60,000 nucleotides of DNA from Nematostella vectensis. Its lineage: Eukaryota; Cnidaria; Anthozoa; Actiniaria; Edwardsiidae. The stretch is from contig NC_064046.1 of assembly GCF_932526225.1 (NCBI RefSeq), forward strand, positions 808,001-868,000. The letters run 5' to 3'. A program made the translations under genes and the position numbers. Within the stretch, counting starts at the first letter, position 1. Each line of letters begins with the position of its first letter. Under the pieces are notes generated by a model. That model was not told the origin of the DNA. It ran no database searches and saw only the letters and a list, made by a program, of their open reading frames with translations. Shown here piece after piece: positions 1 to 12,500 of the stretch.

Positions 1-2163
1 CAATCCCTTTACGAGTTGTACCGAATCACTCCCGAATAGTGCCTTGCTTCCGTGTACACTACCAATCCCTTTACGAGTTGTACCGAATCACTCCCGAATA
101 ATGCCTTGCTTCCGTGTACACTACCAACCCCTTTACGAGTTGTACCGAATTACTCCCGAATAATGCCTTGCTTCCGTGTACACTACCAATCCCTTTACGA
201 GTTGTACCGAATCACTCCCGAATAATGCCTTGCTTCCGTGTACACTACCAATCCCTTTACGAGTTGTACCGAATCACTCCCGAATAATGCCTTGCTTCCG
301 TGTACACTACCAATCCCTTTACGAGTTGTACCGAATCACTCCCGAATAATGCCTTGCTTCCGTGTACACTACCAATCCCTTTACGAGTTGTACCGAATCA
401 CTCCCGAATAGTGCCTTGCTTCCGTGTACACTACCAATCCCTTTACGAGTTGTACCGAATCACTCCCGAATAGTGCCTTGCTTCCGTGTACACTACCAAT
501 CCCTTTACGAGTTGTACCGAATCACTCCCGAAAAGTGCCTTGCTTCCGTTTACACTACCAATCCCTTTACGAGTTGTACCGAATCACTCCCGAAAAGTGC
601 CTTGCTTCCGTTTACACTACCAATCCCTTTACGAGTTGTACCGAATCACTCCCGAATAATGCCTTGCTTCCGTGTACACTACCAATCCCTTTACGAGTTG
701 TACCGAATCACTCCCGAATAGTGCCTTGCTTCCGTGTACACTACCAATCCCTTTACGAGTTGTACCGAATCACTCCCGAATAGTGCCTTGCTTCCGTGTA
801 CACTACCAATCCCTTTACGAGTTGTACCGAATCACTCCCGAATAGTGCCTTGCTTCCGTGTACACTACCAATCCCTTTACGAGTTGTACCGAATCACTCC
901 CGAATAGTGCCTTGCTTCCGTGTACACTACCAATCCCTTTACGAGTTGTACCGAATCACTCCCGAATAGTGCCTTGCTTCCGTGTACACTACCAATCCCT
1001 TTACGAGTTGTACCGAATCACTCCCGAATAGTGCCTTGCTTCCGTGTACACTACCAATCCCTTTACGAGTTGTACCGAATCACTCCCGAATAATGCCTTG
1101 CTTCCGTGTACACTACCAATCCCTTTACGAGTTGTACCGAATCACTCCCGAATAGTGCCTTGCTTCCGTGTACACTACCAATCCCTTTACGAGTTGTACC
1201 GAATCACTCCCGAATAATGCCTTGCTTCCGTGTACACTACCAACCCCTTTACGAGTTGTACCGAATTACTCCCGAATAATGCCTTGCTTCCGTGTACACT
1301 ACCAATCCCTTTACGAGTTGTACCGAATCACTCCCGAATAATGCCTTGCTTCCGTGTACACTACCAATCCCTTTACGAGTTGTACCGAATCACTCCCGAA
1401 TAATGCCTTGCTTCCGTGTACACTACCAATCCCTTTACGAGTTGTACCGAATCACTCCCGAATAATGCCTTGCTTCCGTGTACACTACCAATCCCTTTAC
1501 GAGTTGTACCGAATCACTCCCGAATAATGCCTTGCTTCCGTGTACACTACCAATCCCTTTACGAGTTGTACCGAATCACTCCCGAATAATGCCTTGCTTC
1601 CGTGTACACTACCAATCCCTTTACGAGTTGTACCGAATCACTCCCGAATAGTGCCTTGCTTCCGTGTACACTACCAATCCCTTTACGAGTTGTACCGAAT
1701 CACTCCCGAATAATGCCTTGCTTCCGTGTACACTACCAATCCCTTTACGAGTTGTACCGAATCACTCCCGAATAATGCCTTGCTTCCGTGTACACTACCA
1801 ATCCCTTTACGAGTTGTACCGAATCACTCCCGAATAATGCCTTGCTTCCGTGTACACTACCAATCCCTTTACGAGTTGTACCGAATCACTCCCGAATAGT
1901 GCCTTGCTTCCGTGTACACTACCAATCCCTTTACGAGTTGTACCGAATCACTCCCGAATAATGCCTTGCTTCCGTGTACACTACCAATCCCTTTACGAGT
2001 TGTACCGAATCACTCCCGAATAGTGCCTTGCTTCCGTGTACACTACCAATCCCTTTACGAGTTGTACCGAATCACTCCCGAAAAGTGCCTTGCTTCCGTT
2101 TACACTACCAATCCCTTTACGAGTTGTACCGAATCACTCCCGAATAATGCCTTGCTTCCGTGT
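1..2163. repeat. 62-bp minisatellite, about 35 copies
   Basis: A 62-bp unit repeats head to tail from the left edge of the window, so the array continues outside it, and ends at about 2163, some 80 bp before the acceptor of the first visible coiled-coil exon (2242). Variants are few: AATAAT versus AATAGT versus AAAAGT near the middle, and CCGTGTAC versus CCGTTTAC. The unit length is not a multiple of three, so the long open frames across it (for example 362-721) are by-products of the repetition. It is most simply an intronic minisatellite of the coiled-coil gene. Confidence 0.95.
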
Positions 2164-2241
2164 AATATATTCCCGAGCGTTTGCATATCATCAACGGCAT
2201 TCCCGCATCTAGCTGTTAAAAAGAATTATTTCTTTTTGTAG

Positions 2242-5200
2242 ATAACCCAGCAGCTTGAGGTGGTGCATAAGCTGGAGCGAGACTTGAGCCAGTCCACACG
2301 AGAACTTGATGACGTCAAGCAAACCGCCGACAAAGATGTGAGTGAACGAGTCGCCTCCACCGACGAAAACGAAAACCTTTACTGAACAAGCGTAGCTAAG
2401 TCTTTTAGGGTCCTATCACAGTTGAATGTTTCGAGATTTAAGTAAAAATATTTGGCTGACAATCAGATTACGACATAAATACCAGAATTGCCAGACTGAC
2501 AACCAGAACAAACTTAGATTATGACCTGACGTGAGTGACATGATCTATCGATGGACTGATAAATACAACGTGAGAGGTGAGAGGCCACCTTAATTGTACA
2601 AACCGACGAAGCAAGTAGCTTTGCCAATTTGACAACGACGAACACATACGAAGTAAACTAAATTTCGAGCATCCTGATTGGTTCATAGCCTTTGATTGGC
2701 GGCTGAAAAATAATTTTGATTGGGATATTGTCTTTCATTGACTGAAAAAAGGATTGATTGGCTCAATGCCTGATTGGCGTAGAGGAAAGCAGTCCTCATT
2801 GGTTCCTTTTACTTGATTGACGTATCAACAAGCAAATAAGCGATCCTGCTCAAATTTGTCAATATGTGATTGGAGTTTTAGTATCAAGGATAAATTGGTA
2901 AATTATATAAGACTAAATTAATCGCTTTTTTGATTACTAGGTACAATTTTCGCATTCTATTTATTATAGGACGTTGGCATTTAGGTCAGCGACTGCATAA
3001 ACGATTTATTTTTATATTTTTTGATGATCAAAAGACGGTGATTTGATAGGCCATGCAACATTCAAGACCATGTGACGGCATTTTATCATATATGAATATA
3101 TAATATATTTTGTACTTTAGATATTTATCGCAAAGAATCGTATTTTATTTTTTACGAAAAAAACAAATATTTAAAAATATTTGAAAGCATGATAGTTAGC
3201 ACTAGTTATATCTAATGTTTGTGAATATACTTAATGATTTATGATTAAACTAATCAATCGTACTTGTCTCTGCTTATTTTTCTTTCAAGCTTTTGTTAAC
3301 ATTTTAGACCATTCGATTGGCATTTTTCGAGAAAGATTTGTTATATTTTTCCAAAGCAGAGTTTTTTGTCATAGATTTTCTGAAAATAGCCAAAATGTGG
3401 TCTTGAATGTTGCCAAAAGTTTGCGTTCAATCCCTTTGCGATCTCTGCGCGCATCTTCCTTGTTATGGCTGCACTTATGCAACTGCGACGCGCGCTAGCG
3501 TGACCATCCTGGCCGGTTTGTGAAGTAGACCAATTTATACAAGAGACCATGATGTAAGAGAACGAATCCCCCGTATTAGGGTATGTTCCAATGATGACGT
3601 CCGTAAAAACTATTTTTAGAACAAGCAGTTATTTTTAAAAACTATTTTTAGAACAAGCAGTTATTTTTAGAGTACGCTGGAGCCAATCAGCCGTTTCTGG
3701 GACATTGAAATGCATAAAGTGCGTGATTTTAGGCTCTGGGATCAACTTCCCCAGTAAAAGTTTTCAACTGCTGATTCGCAACTTACTTATAACACAACAA
3801 TCAATCATAAATCTTTGTTAACAAAACACAATTCTCTTCCAATTCCCTTTTAATGAAAAAGATCCATCCAGAACTTAATACCATTATATTCACACCGATA
3901 TTACAAATAAAAGATTTCAAGTCTTTATAATGAAGTAGATCTTATTTCAGTGACAAGGGTTTCTTGAGTGACATGATTTCTGAACATTTGCGTGAAAAAT
4001 TGAAGTTCATTCGTCTAAAAATGTTATAAATCAAAGAAAAATAAAAGCCTTCTTGTATTAAAATACATAACATAGACTCTGAGAATGCCTAGGTATTCTA
4101 TCTCACCGAATTGCAAAGAAAAAGAACTTTTTAGGAGTCTGCACGATGCATCTTGAATGAACTCCAAATTCATCGTCTCCCCGACGTCTTCCCGTTCAAT
4201 TATTTATATAACATTTAGATAACTGAACATTAGATAACTTAATAGATAACAGGACGCCACCCCATGAGTAGCATTGTGATCATGAGCCTTGAAGAGAAGC
4301 TAAAAGGATAAAAACAGGTAGCGAACGAAGTAAAGAAGTGGAGAGGGAGAAAAATTGGTGTGAAATTGTACTAGCTCGTGGTGCCCATAACCAAATATGG
4401 CGCGACGAACCATGTATGGATGCTATGATTGACAACTCGCGCAATCTAAAAATAGCTTTCTTGGACGTTATCATGGGCCACGGGGATTCGTTCTCTTATA
4501 TCATGGTCTCTTGATTTATATCAATGAGAGTGCGAGAAATGTGCCGATTTACTAGCCAATCGGCGTGACAAAGAAATGCTTGGGTGAACATTAGAGCACT
4601 GCATCATGGGCAGGTTAGGGCTACCCGTTTAGAACACCAATAGTCTTTTGCATTCTACTGTCAGACAGGCAAAACATTGTAAAATAAGTTATCCATTCAT
4701 CCAGGCATTTTACACCCCCACCAGGCTAAAAACTAAGCGACATAAGGTGACCGAGCTCAGTTGTAGATCTCTTCAGAAGTGTTGATGGTTCTTTGCAATG
4801 AACGTTGGATGCAAAAAACATTAAAAAAATGGGACCACTTAGCGATAATTCACTCCTGATGAAGGCAGCATTGCCGAAAAGTCGGTGAATTACCACTCAT
4901 TGATTCCAAATAACTGCCGTCAGAAGAGGTGTACATAATTTTGCATGTGATGAAGAGTTGTACATCAGAAGAGGTGATGACACATAAGCATGCCTGTTTT
5001 CAGATCGCCATGAGGGACGAGAGAATACGCGGACTGCAAGAAGAGTTGAATGACGTCCAAAATCAGTACTCCGAGTGCTACGACGAGGTGAGAGAAACCG
5101 CAACACTATTCGCCATGTTCAATACGACTAGGGTCTAGGCATTGCCCTCTTGGCGAGCGATTATGGGATGGTTTGGCAGACAACTAGAAACGTGGCTTTG

Positions 5201-8200
5201 TTCTATCCAGCCAGACGATTCCCGACACCATTGTCCCTCACTCGAGGCGCGTACACATGGGGTACGCAGGATGTTCCTTCCTCCCTGGCACTCCAAAAGA
5301 GGGTCATTTCTTATTGAATGATCGTCAAATACTTGCCCTTTTCCATACAATACCTATGAGTGCGCCACCTGCCCTCAGCCAAGCCTGGGTACGCGCCTGA
5401 ATCTAATATTATTTTTGCGCTTTCAAATTCAAGATTGTTTTTATAGAGCGGTGTAGCGAGCGACTGATCTGTAACAAAAAATAATCCAGATTTTTTCCCT
5501 GTTGGATATCAATTTATTAATTAAGCAATAGGGCCGTTTTGGATGGAAAAAAGGCCACATTATAAAGAAAGTTGCTGAGAAAAGTGATCACCGTTGTGTG
5601 GAGCAGCCGATTCTCTCAAACTCGAAGCGTTCACTTATCTCAGGACGTAAAAACATACCGTGCCGATCAGTGATTCAGCTAAATCGGCTTTCGAATTTCA
5701 CTTTTCCTTACCCAGATATAAAACATTGATATTGATGTCCTTGTTTACTTCTGGTGCATCCCGGCCATTGATTCGGCTAAGATAATGACCTTGTTTGTGA
5801 CGTCACCCTGTGCCTTGTGACGTAATTCTCTTCCTTGTGACACTACCCTTTGCGCGCGCCATGGATATCTTCGAGAACGGTTGATCGTCCTGCTAAGTAG
5901 TGACTGAATTCTCGGTATCTCGCGGTGATCCAATGTCCCGATGCTTGTGGAGCAGGTTGTGATTAAGCGGGGGAACGCGCCAGATATGGTCAACATTCTG
6001 CTAAAGCTTCGGGACACGGTATGCTGAAGAATTTCTAGTTTTTGTTTTCATTGTTTATTTTAATTTGTGCGCGCTGATGTCGTGCGCGGGTTGTTCTTTC
6101 TTGTTTTCTACTACACAGTCAGTTAAAAAAAACGGCAGCATGGAAACAATAATACACTATTTTTTTATAGGAATGTCTTATTTTCAGTTGAGGCTCAGCA
6201 TCTCAGCCTCGGCATGTTCTTAGCATGTTCTTAAAATTTGGTGAACTGGACGTTATAACAAAAAAAAGGTTCTTATAAAAAAAAAAAGAGTGCAATGATA
6301 ATGACGTGGCTGGAGCATCTTACATCCGCTGGACGCAGCATACAAAACATACTTAGAAAGATACAAAACATATTTTACTGTCAACTCTTTGCTAACGGAA
6401 CCTAAAATAAAGTCTCAAAGACGACATTCGGCATAGTCTTTTTACCAATTTTTGGCCTATCGAAAATTTACGAAATTATGCCTGTGTTTCGAAATCCTCG
6501 CGACGTCATTTTGGTTCATAAGTTAGAAAAAGTCTTTTCTAGTTTTATTTTACAATATAAGGTTCGTTCGTAAATTCTAAAGAGCAGCTTTTCTAGTTTT
6601 ATTTTACAATTTAAGGTTCGTTCGTAAATTCTAAAGAGCAGCTTTTCTAGTTTTATTTTACAATATAAGGTTCGTTCCTAAATTCTAAAGAGCAGCTTTT
6701 CTAGTTTTATTTTACAATATAAGGTTCGTGTAAGGTTTGTGAGTGCATTGCTCACGAGAACGGATTATTGCATGCCTCAGTCCTTTTTTCTCTTTTTCTT
6801 TTTCTTTTGGATAGCGCCCGCAAAGGTCGCTGGGTCTCCGATCATCGGGTTTCTATTACAGAACTGTTTTGCTTGTTTACATTATTACACTAAACACTTT
6901 ATATGGATTTGTTACATTTCTAATGCTCGTGAAAGAGCTCTCTGTGCTCGTTTCCTTTGCTATTCGGAGAAAGAATATTTTATTTAAGAAGAATACCAAT
7001 AATAAGAAATATTAAGTTGTCGGAATATAATGAATTAATTACGATGTTGAAATCTTGCGGATTTTTTAAATGATAATATATTAATTCATAATTGCGCTCA
7101 TTGGAGTAGACAAAAAATGTTTTGATCCACAACTGTCAACTTATAAAGTAAGTTTACCGACTGATCGCCAGGATTTTTATTTGAAACTCTGTTATTGAAG
7201 TAGATCAAATTTACTTCAGACCGCAAGAAAATCTTCAGGAAATATCTTTGACAATGGTATCATATACCAAGTGATATGGTTAGGATATTTAAGTAATAGA
7301 ATGGAATCCCTTGGCACTTTATACTCGAGCTGGTTCCGGTCATCTTTGCTTTCTCTCGGATCAAAAAGTCCAACGGAAGCTTTCCTTGGTTGCAACAGGC
7401 AGATTCGCCGCCGTCTAGATACGCTGGAACTGGTGAATTTGCATTACATTTATCGTACAATATACGAATTGCTTTTTATTTATTTATTCAAAAATACTGA
7501 TAATAATTGATGGTATTGATAAGTTGTACAGAGGGCGAACTCTGATCACGAAAGGCAAAGACTATTTCAATCTGTACGTATTCTTGCCCTTCCGTACGTC
7601 CATCCGTCCGTCCGACTATTCGCCCACAGTCTTCATCTTTGTCTGTCGGTCGGTCGGTTTTCGCTTCGGTCGTGGTCGGTCAGTTGTTGGTTTGGTCGGC
7701 CGATCTGTATGTATCGCTCTCCTCCCCTCCCCCCCTCAGTCTCTTCGTGCCCTTCCCCTCCCCTCTCCGTCTCACTGCGCATCTTATGTTTGTCTTTTAG
7801 CTTGTGCACCAGGAGGAGTTGATGGGGCGCCTACGTGACGAGATCTCCTCTCTCCAGACCGAGTTCGCCAAAGCAAGCGACGAGGTACTTACCATTGAAT
7901 TCATGTCCGTCGGTTCGACTTGTATGGCACAGTTGTTTTGTTTTTGTTTTGAATGTTGTAAACTCTCATACTTTTGGAAAATCTAACTTTCACTCCATTT
8001 AGTCACCCTTTATTGAATGTTTTCCCACACGATGTTTTCGTATGTTCTAGCTTGTCGAGTCGAATGAGACCATACGGACTCTAGAGACGGAACTCGCGGT
8101 GTCAAAAGAGAAACATCGGACATGCGCACTTGAGGTGAGTAGGCTAATCATGTAACTATATTTCGCGCATGCGCACTAGAACACGTTAGTCGTAAGTCAG

Positions 8201-9529
8201 AATTCCTTTCTAAGGTCACCGAATGTAGCTTTCACGGGTTTGGGGATATCTTTATTACCCAATCTGAGTGTAAGATCACACATCAATATTCTAAAATGCG
8301 TGTGCTATTTGGAGCTCCGTGCAACAGAGGCAGCATGGCGTACGTAAACTAGACCCATGCTGACTGGCCACAAGACAAAAGAAATGATGTGCATCCGACG
8401 CCGGCAGTGATTTAATGACTCGTCCTCTCTGATTGCGTTACCATGCGTCACGCATTCCAGGTTTCAAAGCGTGACGAAACCGTGTTGAGCCTGCAAGCAG
8501 AACTGGACGCGACTCAGCAGGAATATGAGAGTGTGACGTCAGAGCTCCGAGGTCGCGAAAATGAGATCGCCGAACTCAAGACGAGCATCGGCCGACTTGA
8601 GTCCGAACTCCGATCGCTGAAATCCGAGCTGCAGAACTCGTCAGAAAAGGTAAGGGATCCAGCGTCAGATTTCATTTTGATGATTCACAGGTTATCCGCA
8701 CTTATTGGGTTTCCTCTTGAATGGCCAATAAACTTGTTTTACCAATCACGTGTTCCCTTGTTTTCCCATAGATCTCTGAAGATGAGCACGAAATCAGCCA
8801 ACTGAAAAACGACAAAGCGAGATGCATGCAGGAGGTGAGTTATGACTCCACTCGTTCCTCAGTCCCCTTGTTTCAATTACGAATTTGCCAAGTTGCTAAT
8901 GCCCAGTACTTTCTCAGGTTCAGCGGCTTATGCAGACCGTGCAGCACCTGGAAACTAGTTTATCCGATGCACAGGAAGCCCACGAATCAGAGGTATTGTT
9001 TTATTTTTTAGACATTTTGTTGTATAGTTTTTCAATGCAAATGCTGGTATGTCTTATCGTAGTTTGTCAAGCAGGAAATAGCCTCCTGTAGGCAAGAAAC
9101 CCCCAATGTTTCCCTGTCGCTGCCGCATCTTGGATTATGCACTGCGTAACGTTTCAAGTTTCAAGAAAATTACGAGTGTTACATCCCCTTTGGGGTAATT
9201 TGCAGATTTTTGTTGCGTTGCAAAAAAAGTAAAATTGATTTCTACCTTCGCAACATTGCCTGAAAAATTGTCCTGTGTCACGAGAGAAAAAGATATCATA
9301 TATCTGCAACAGGTATTTTTCTTATTCATATCTATGTTGCATTGCAAGTTGCAGGAAAAAATTGCTTTGTGTATCATGACGTTAACAATTGACAGCAAAT
9401 CTAATTAAAGAAATTGCTAATATTAAAAGTTGCCTTCCTCTTCAGTCGCGGCGATTAAACACGGAGATCGAGACCCTTGGGAACAATCTGACAGACTCCA
9501 TGAGGAAAGAGAACGAGACATCTAACGGG
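2242..9529 (+). CDS. Coiled-coil rod, segment A (8 exons)
   Basis: Exons are 2242-2337 (32 residues), 5004-5087 (28), 7801-7884 (28), 8051-8134 (28), 8461-8649 (63), 8772-8834 (21), 8918-8992 (25) and 9446-9529 (28). All start after AG and end before GT in phase 0. A typical exon opens with Ile, Leu or Val and closes with Glu or Lys, as in IAMRDERIRGL to YSECYDE. Lengths of 21, 28 and 63 are whole heptads; 25 and 32 equal whole heptads plus four, the size of a coiled-coil 'stutter'. The large introns 2338-5003 and 5088-7800 hold a DNA transposon and small repeats. A further exon could be hidden at 5956-6018. Confidence 0.85.
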
Positions 9530-12500
9530 GTGGGTGAGGGGACTCCTCGCCATTAGTAAGCAGTAGATAGGAGACATTTATTATATATGATGGATAACAC
9601 CTCTATTTTTAACTGGATAACACCTCTATTTTTAACTTTATAACACCTATTTTTTACTATATTTTGGCTGCTAGAAGGGGGGGCGGGCCCTGGGCCACCC
9701 CCCTGGCAACGCCCATAAAACCTGAAATCATTATTTCACCGACCATCATCATTACCATTATCAAAATCACCACCATGATCACCGTCATCATCATCATTAC
9801 CACCACCACCATCATCACCGCTATCATCTTTAAAACGCCATCATCATCACCATTACTGTCATCATAAGGAAGAAAACTATCATTATTATCATAAAAGTCA
9901 TCGCTATCTCATCATAATAATCGCCTCAGTCATTTATTCAACTTTTCTAATTTATCAAAATTTCCATCAATAACCTGCTCATTCCATAGGCTTGGTTTGT
10001 GCGCACTTTGTCTGCGTTGCCCTGGGACATAAAAGATCTATTTGTTAGTAGACCGTGTGCATGGATTAAAGACCTGATTTAACCACGGGTTATAAAATCA
10101 TGACTATCTGCACACCGTTGAGGAGCAGCTGGTCTCTGCTCCGCGAGAACATGTCGCAATGTCACGCGATAGCATGTCACAATGTCACGCGATAGCATGT
10201 CGCAATGTCACGCGATAGCATGTCACAATGTCACGCGATAGCATGTCACAATGTCATGCGAGCGCATGTCACAATTTCACGCGATAGCATGTCACAATGT
10301 CACGCGATAGCATGTCACAATGTCGAATGATAGCATGTCACAATGTCACGCGAGAGCATGTCACAATGTCACGCGAGACCTTATCACAATGTCACGCGAG
10401 AGCATGTCACAATGTCACGCGATAGCATGTCACAATGTCACGCGAGAGCATATCACAATGTCACGCGAGAGCATGTCACAATGTCACGCGATAGCATGTC
10501 ACAATGTCACGCGACAGCATGTCACAATGTCAAGTGATAGCATGTCACACGAGAGCATGTCACAATGTCACGCGAGAGCATATCACAATGTCACGCGAGA
10601 GCATGTCACAATGTCACGCGATAGCATGTCACAATGTCACGCGAGAGCATATCACAATGTCACGCGAGAGAATGTCACAATGTCACGCGATAGCATGTCA
10701 CAATTTTACGCGATAGCATGTGACAATGTCACGGGATAGCATATGTCACACACGAGAGGCGTATTGTCGGCCCATTATTAAATACCTTGGGGCGATGATC
10801 CCCGGGAAACCAGGGTACATTGCGGGCGAACCTAAAATATTCATAAGTTGCATATAAGTATAAACATCCAAATCACTGTCATTCACTTGGTTCTAGTTAC
10901 GTGACGAGCGCGAGAAATCCAACAAGCTTGTCGTGGATCTGCAGAAGACGCGCAAAGCTCAGGATGATTGCGAGAAAGAGGTAAGCTCACTCGGGTCAGT
11001 CCCGAATAGTGTCGAGTGACTCACGATCATTACCGAGTTGCCCCAAATAGAATCGAATACCTTTCAAGTAGTGCCGATTGATTAACGATCATTGCCGAGT
11101 GAGCCAGAGTAGTGCCGAGTGATTCACGAACATTGCCGAGTGAGCCAGAGTAGTGCCGAGTGATTCACGAACATTGCCGAGTGAGCCAGAGTAGTGCCGA
11201 GTGATTCACGAACATTGCCGAGTGAGCCAGAGTAGTGCCGAGTGATTCACGATCATTGCCGAGTGAGCCAGAGTAGTGCCGAGTGATTCACGATCATTGC
11301 CGAGTGAGCCAGAGTAGTGCCGAGTGATTCACGAACATTGCCGAGTGAGCCAGAGTAGTGCCGAGTGATTCACGAACATTGCCGAGTGAGCCAGAGTAGT
11401 GCCGAGTGATTCACGAACATTGTGGAATCGCTCTCGAGGAGAAGTGTTGAATCCCTTTTAGAGTGTTCGTTTATGGAGGTTTCTAGGCGTTACGATTTCC
11501 CTAACCATGTGCAATTTTGTTTAGATCGGACGTTGTCAAGAGGTTATTCAAAACCAAGAGAATGAGATCAAAGAAACCAGGAAAAAGGTTCGTATGAGTA
11601 ATTGTTTCTACGATTTGATTTTTGTCTTGTGTGAAGAATCTTTTACTTAGCCTACATTTCAAACAACCCCATTTTATTCCTAAGGTATCAAATAAAGCAG
11701 GGATAATAATAATTTGCAAATTGGTCATAATGATCGATATTTAAATTAAAATAAACAACCCGTGATGGTGTTATGCGAGTCCTGACAAGGCCCATAACTT
11801 GTCACTGCACTCTCCCAGGTCTCGTCACTCAAAGAAAGACTGAAGGAACAAGAAAACCAGAGCACCAAACTCCAGAACAACCTGACGTACTACAAGGAGC
11901 AGTTCAACCAGAGCGTGATCCAGGTACATGACACCCTCCCCTCCCTCCCGATAATATACCCCCTCTCTAATAATGTCCCCCCCTCCCATCCTAATTATAT
12001 ACCCCTGATAGTTTAGTTTAGTTTATTGGCTTTGTCACACAAAAATACTACGGTTTACAATAGGAAATAAACAAAATAAAGAAAATAAGAAACAATGTGA
12101 CGGGAGAAGAAAAACAGGGCGTAAGCCCCAATTGAAATTCTTTCCCAACAAATTACACACAATAAAAATTCTAAAACGAAAATAAAAATTGAATTACATA
12201 AATTTAAGCTCTATGAAATTATGGAGGTTGGTAAAAAGCAAGTTTCTCTAAATAGTGAGTTGTCAGCTGATTTCTGAAAGACGAAAGCGTAGTGCAAGAT
12301 TTCATAAGTGAAGGAAGACTATTCCAAAGCTTGACAGTTCTGGGGAAATACGAATTCCTGTAATAATTTTGGTTGTGAGTGGAAAAAAGGCGGTAATTGT
12401 TAGGATGGTAATTTCGAGTATTGTATCGGGACGTGGCTGGAGAAAGAAGGCTAGCTAAACTAATGCTCACATCACCATTTTTTATTTTAAATAACAGAAA

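Noticed and set aside
362-2241. Open frames of 109-119 codons across the 62-bp array
   Set aside because: They arise from repetition and are open in several offset versions; no domain or splice logic supports them.
3241-3550. Overlapping frames on both strands (85 and 69 codons)
   Set aside because: No domain, no conserved pattern, AT-rich intron sequence beside a transposon.
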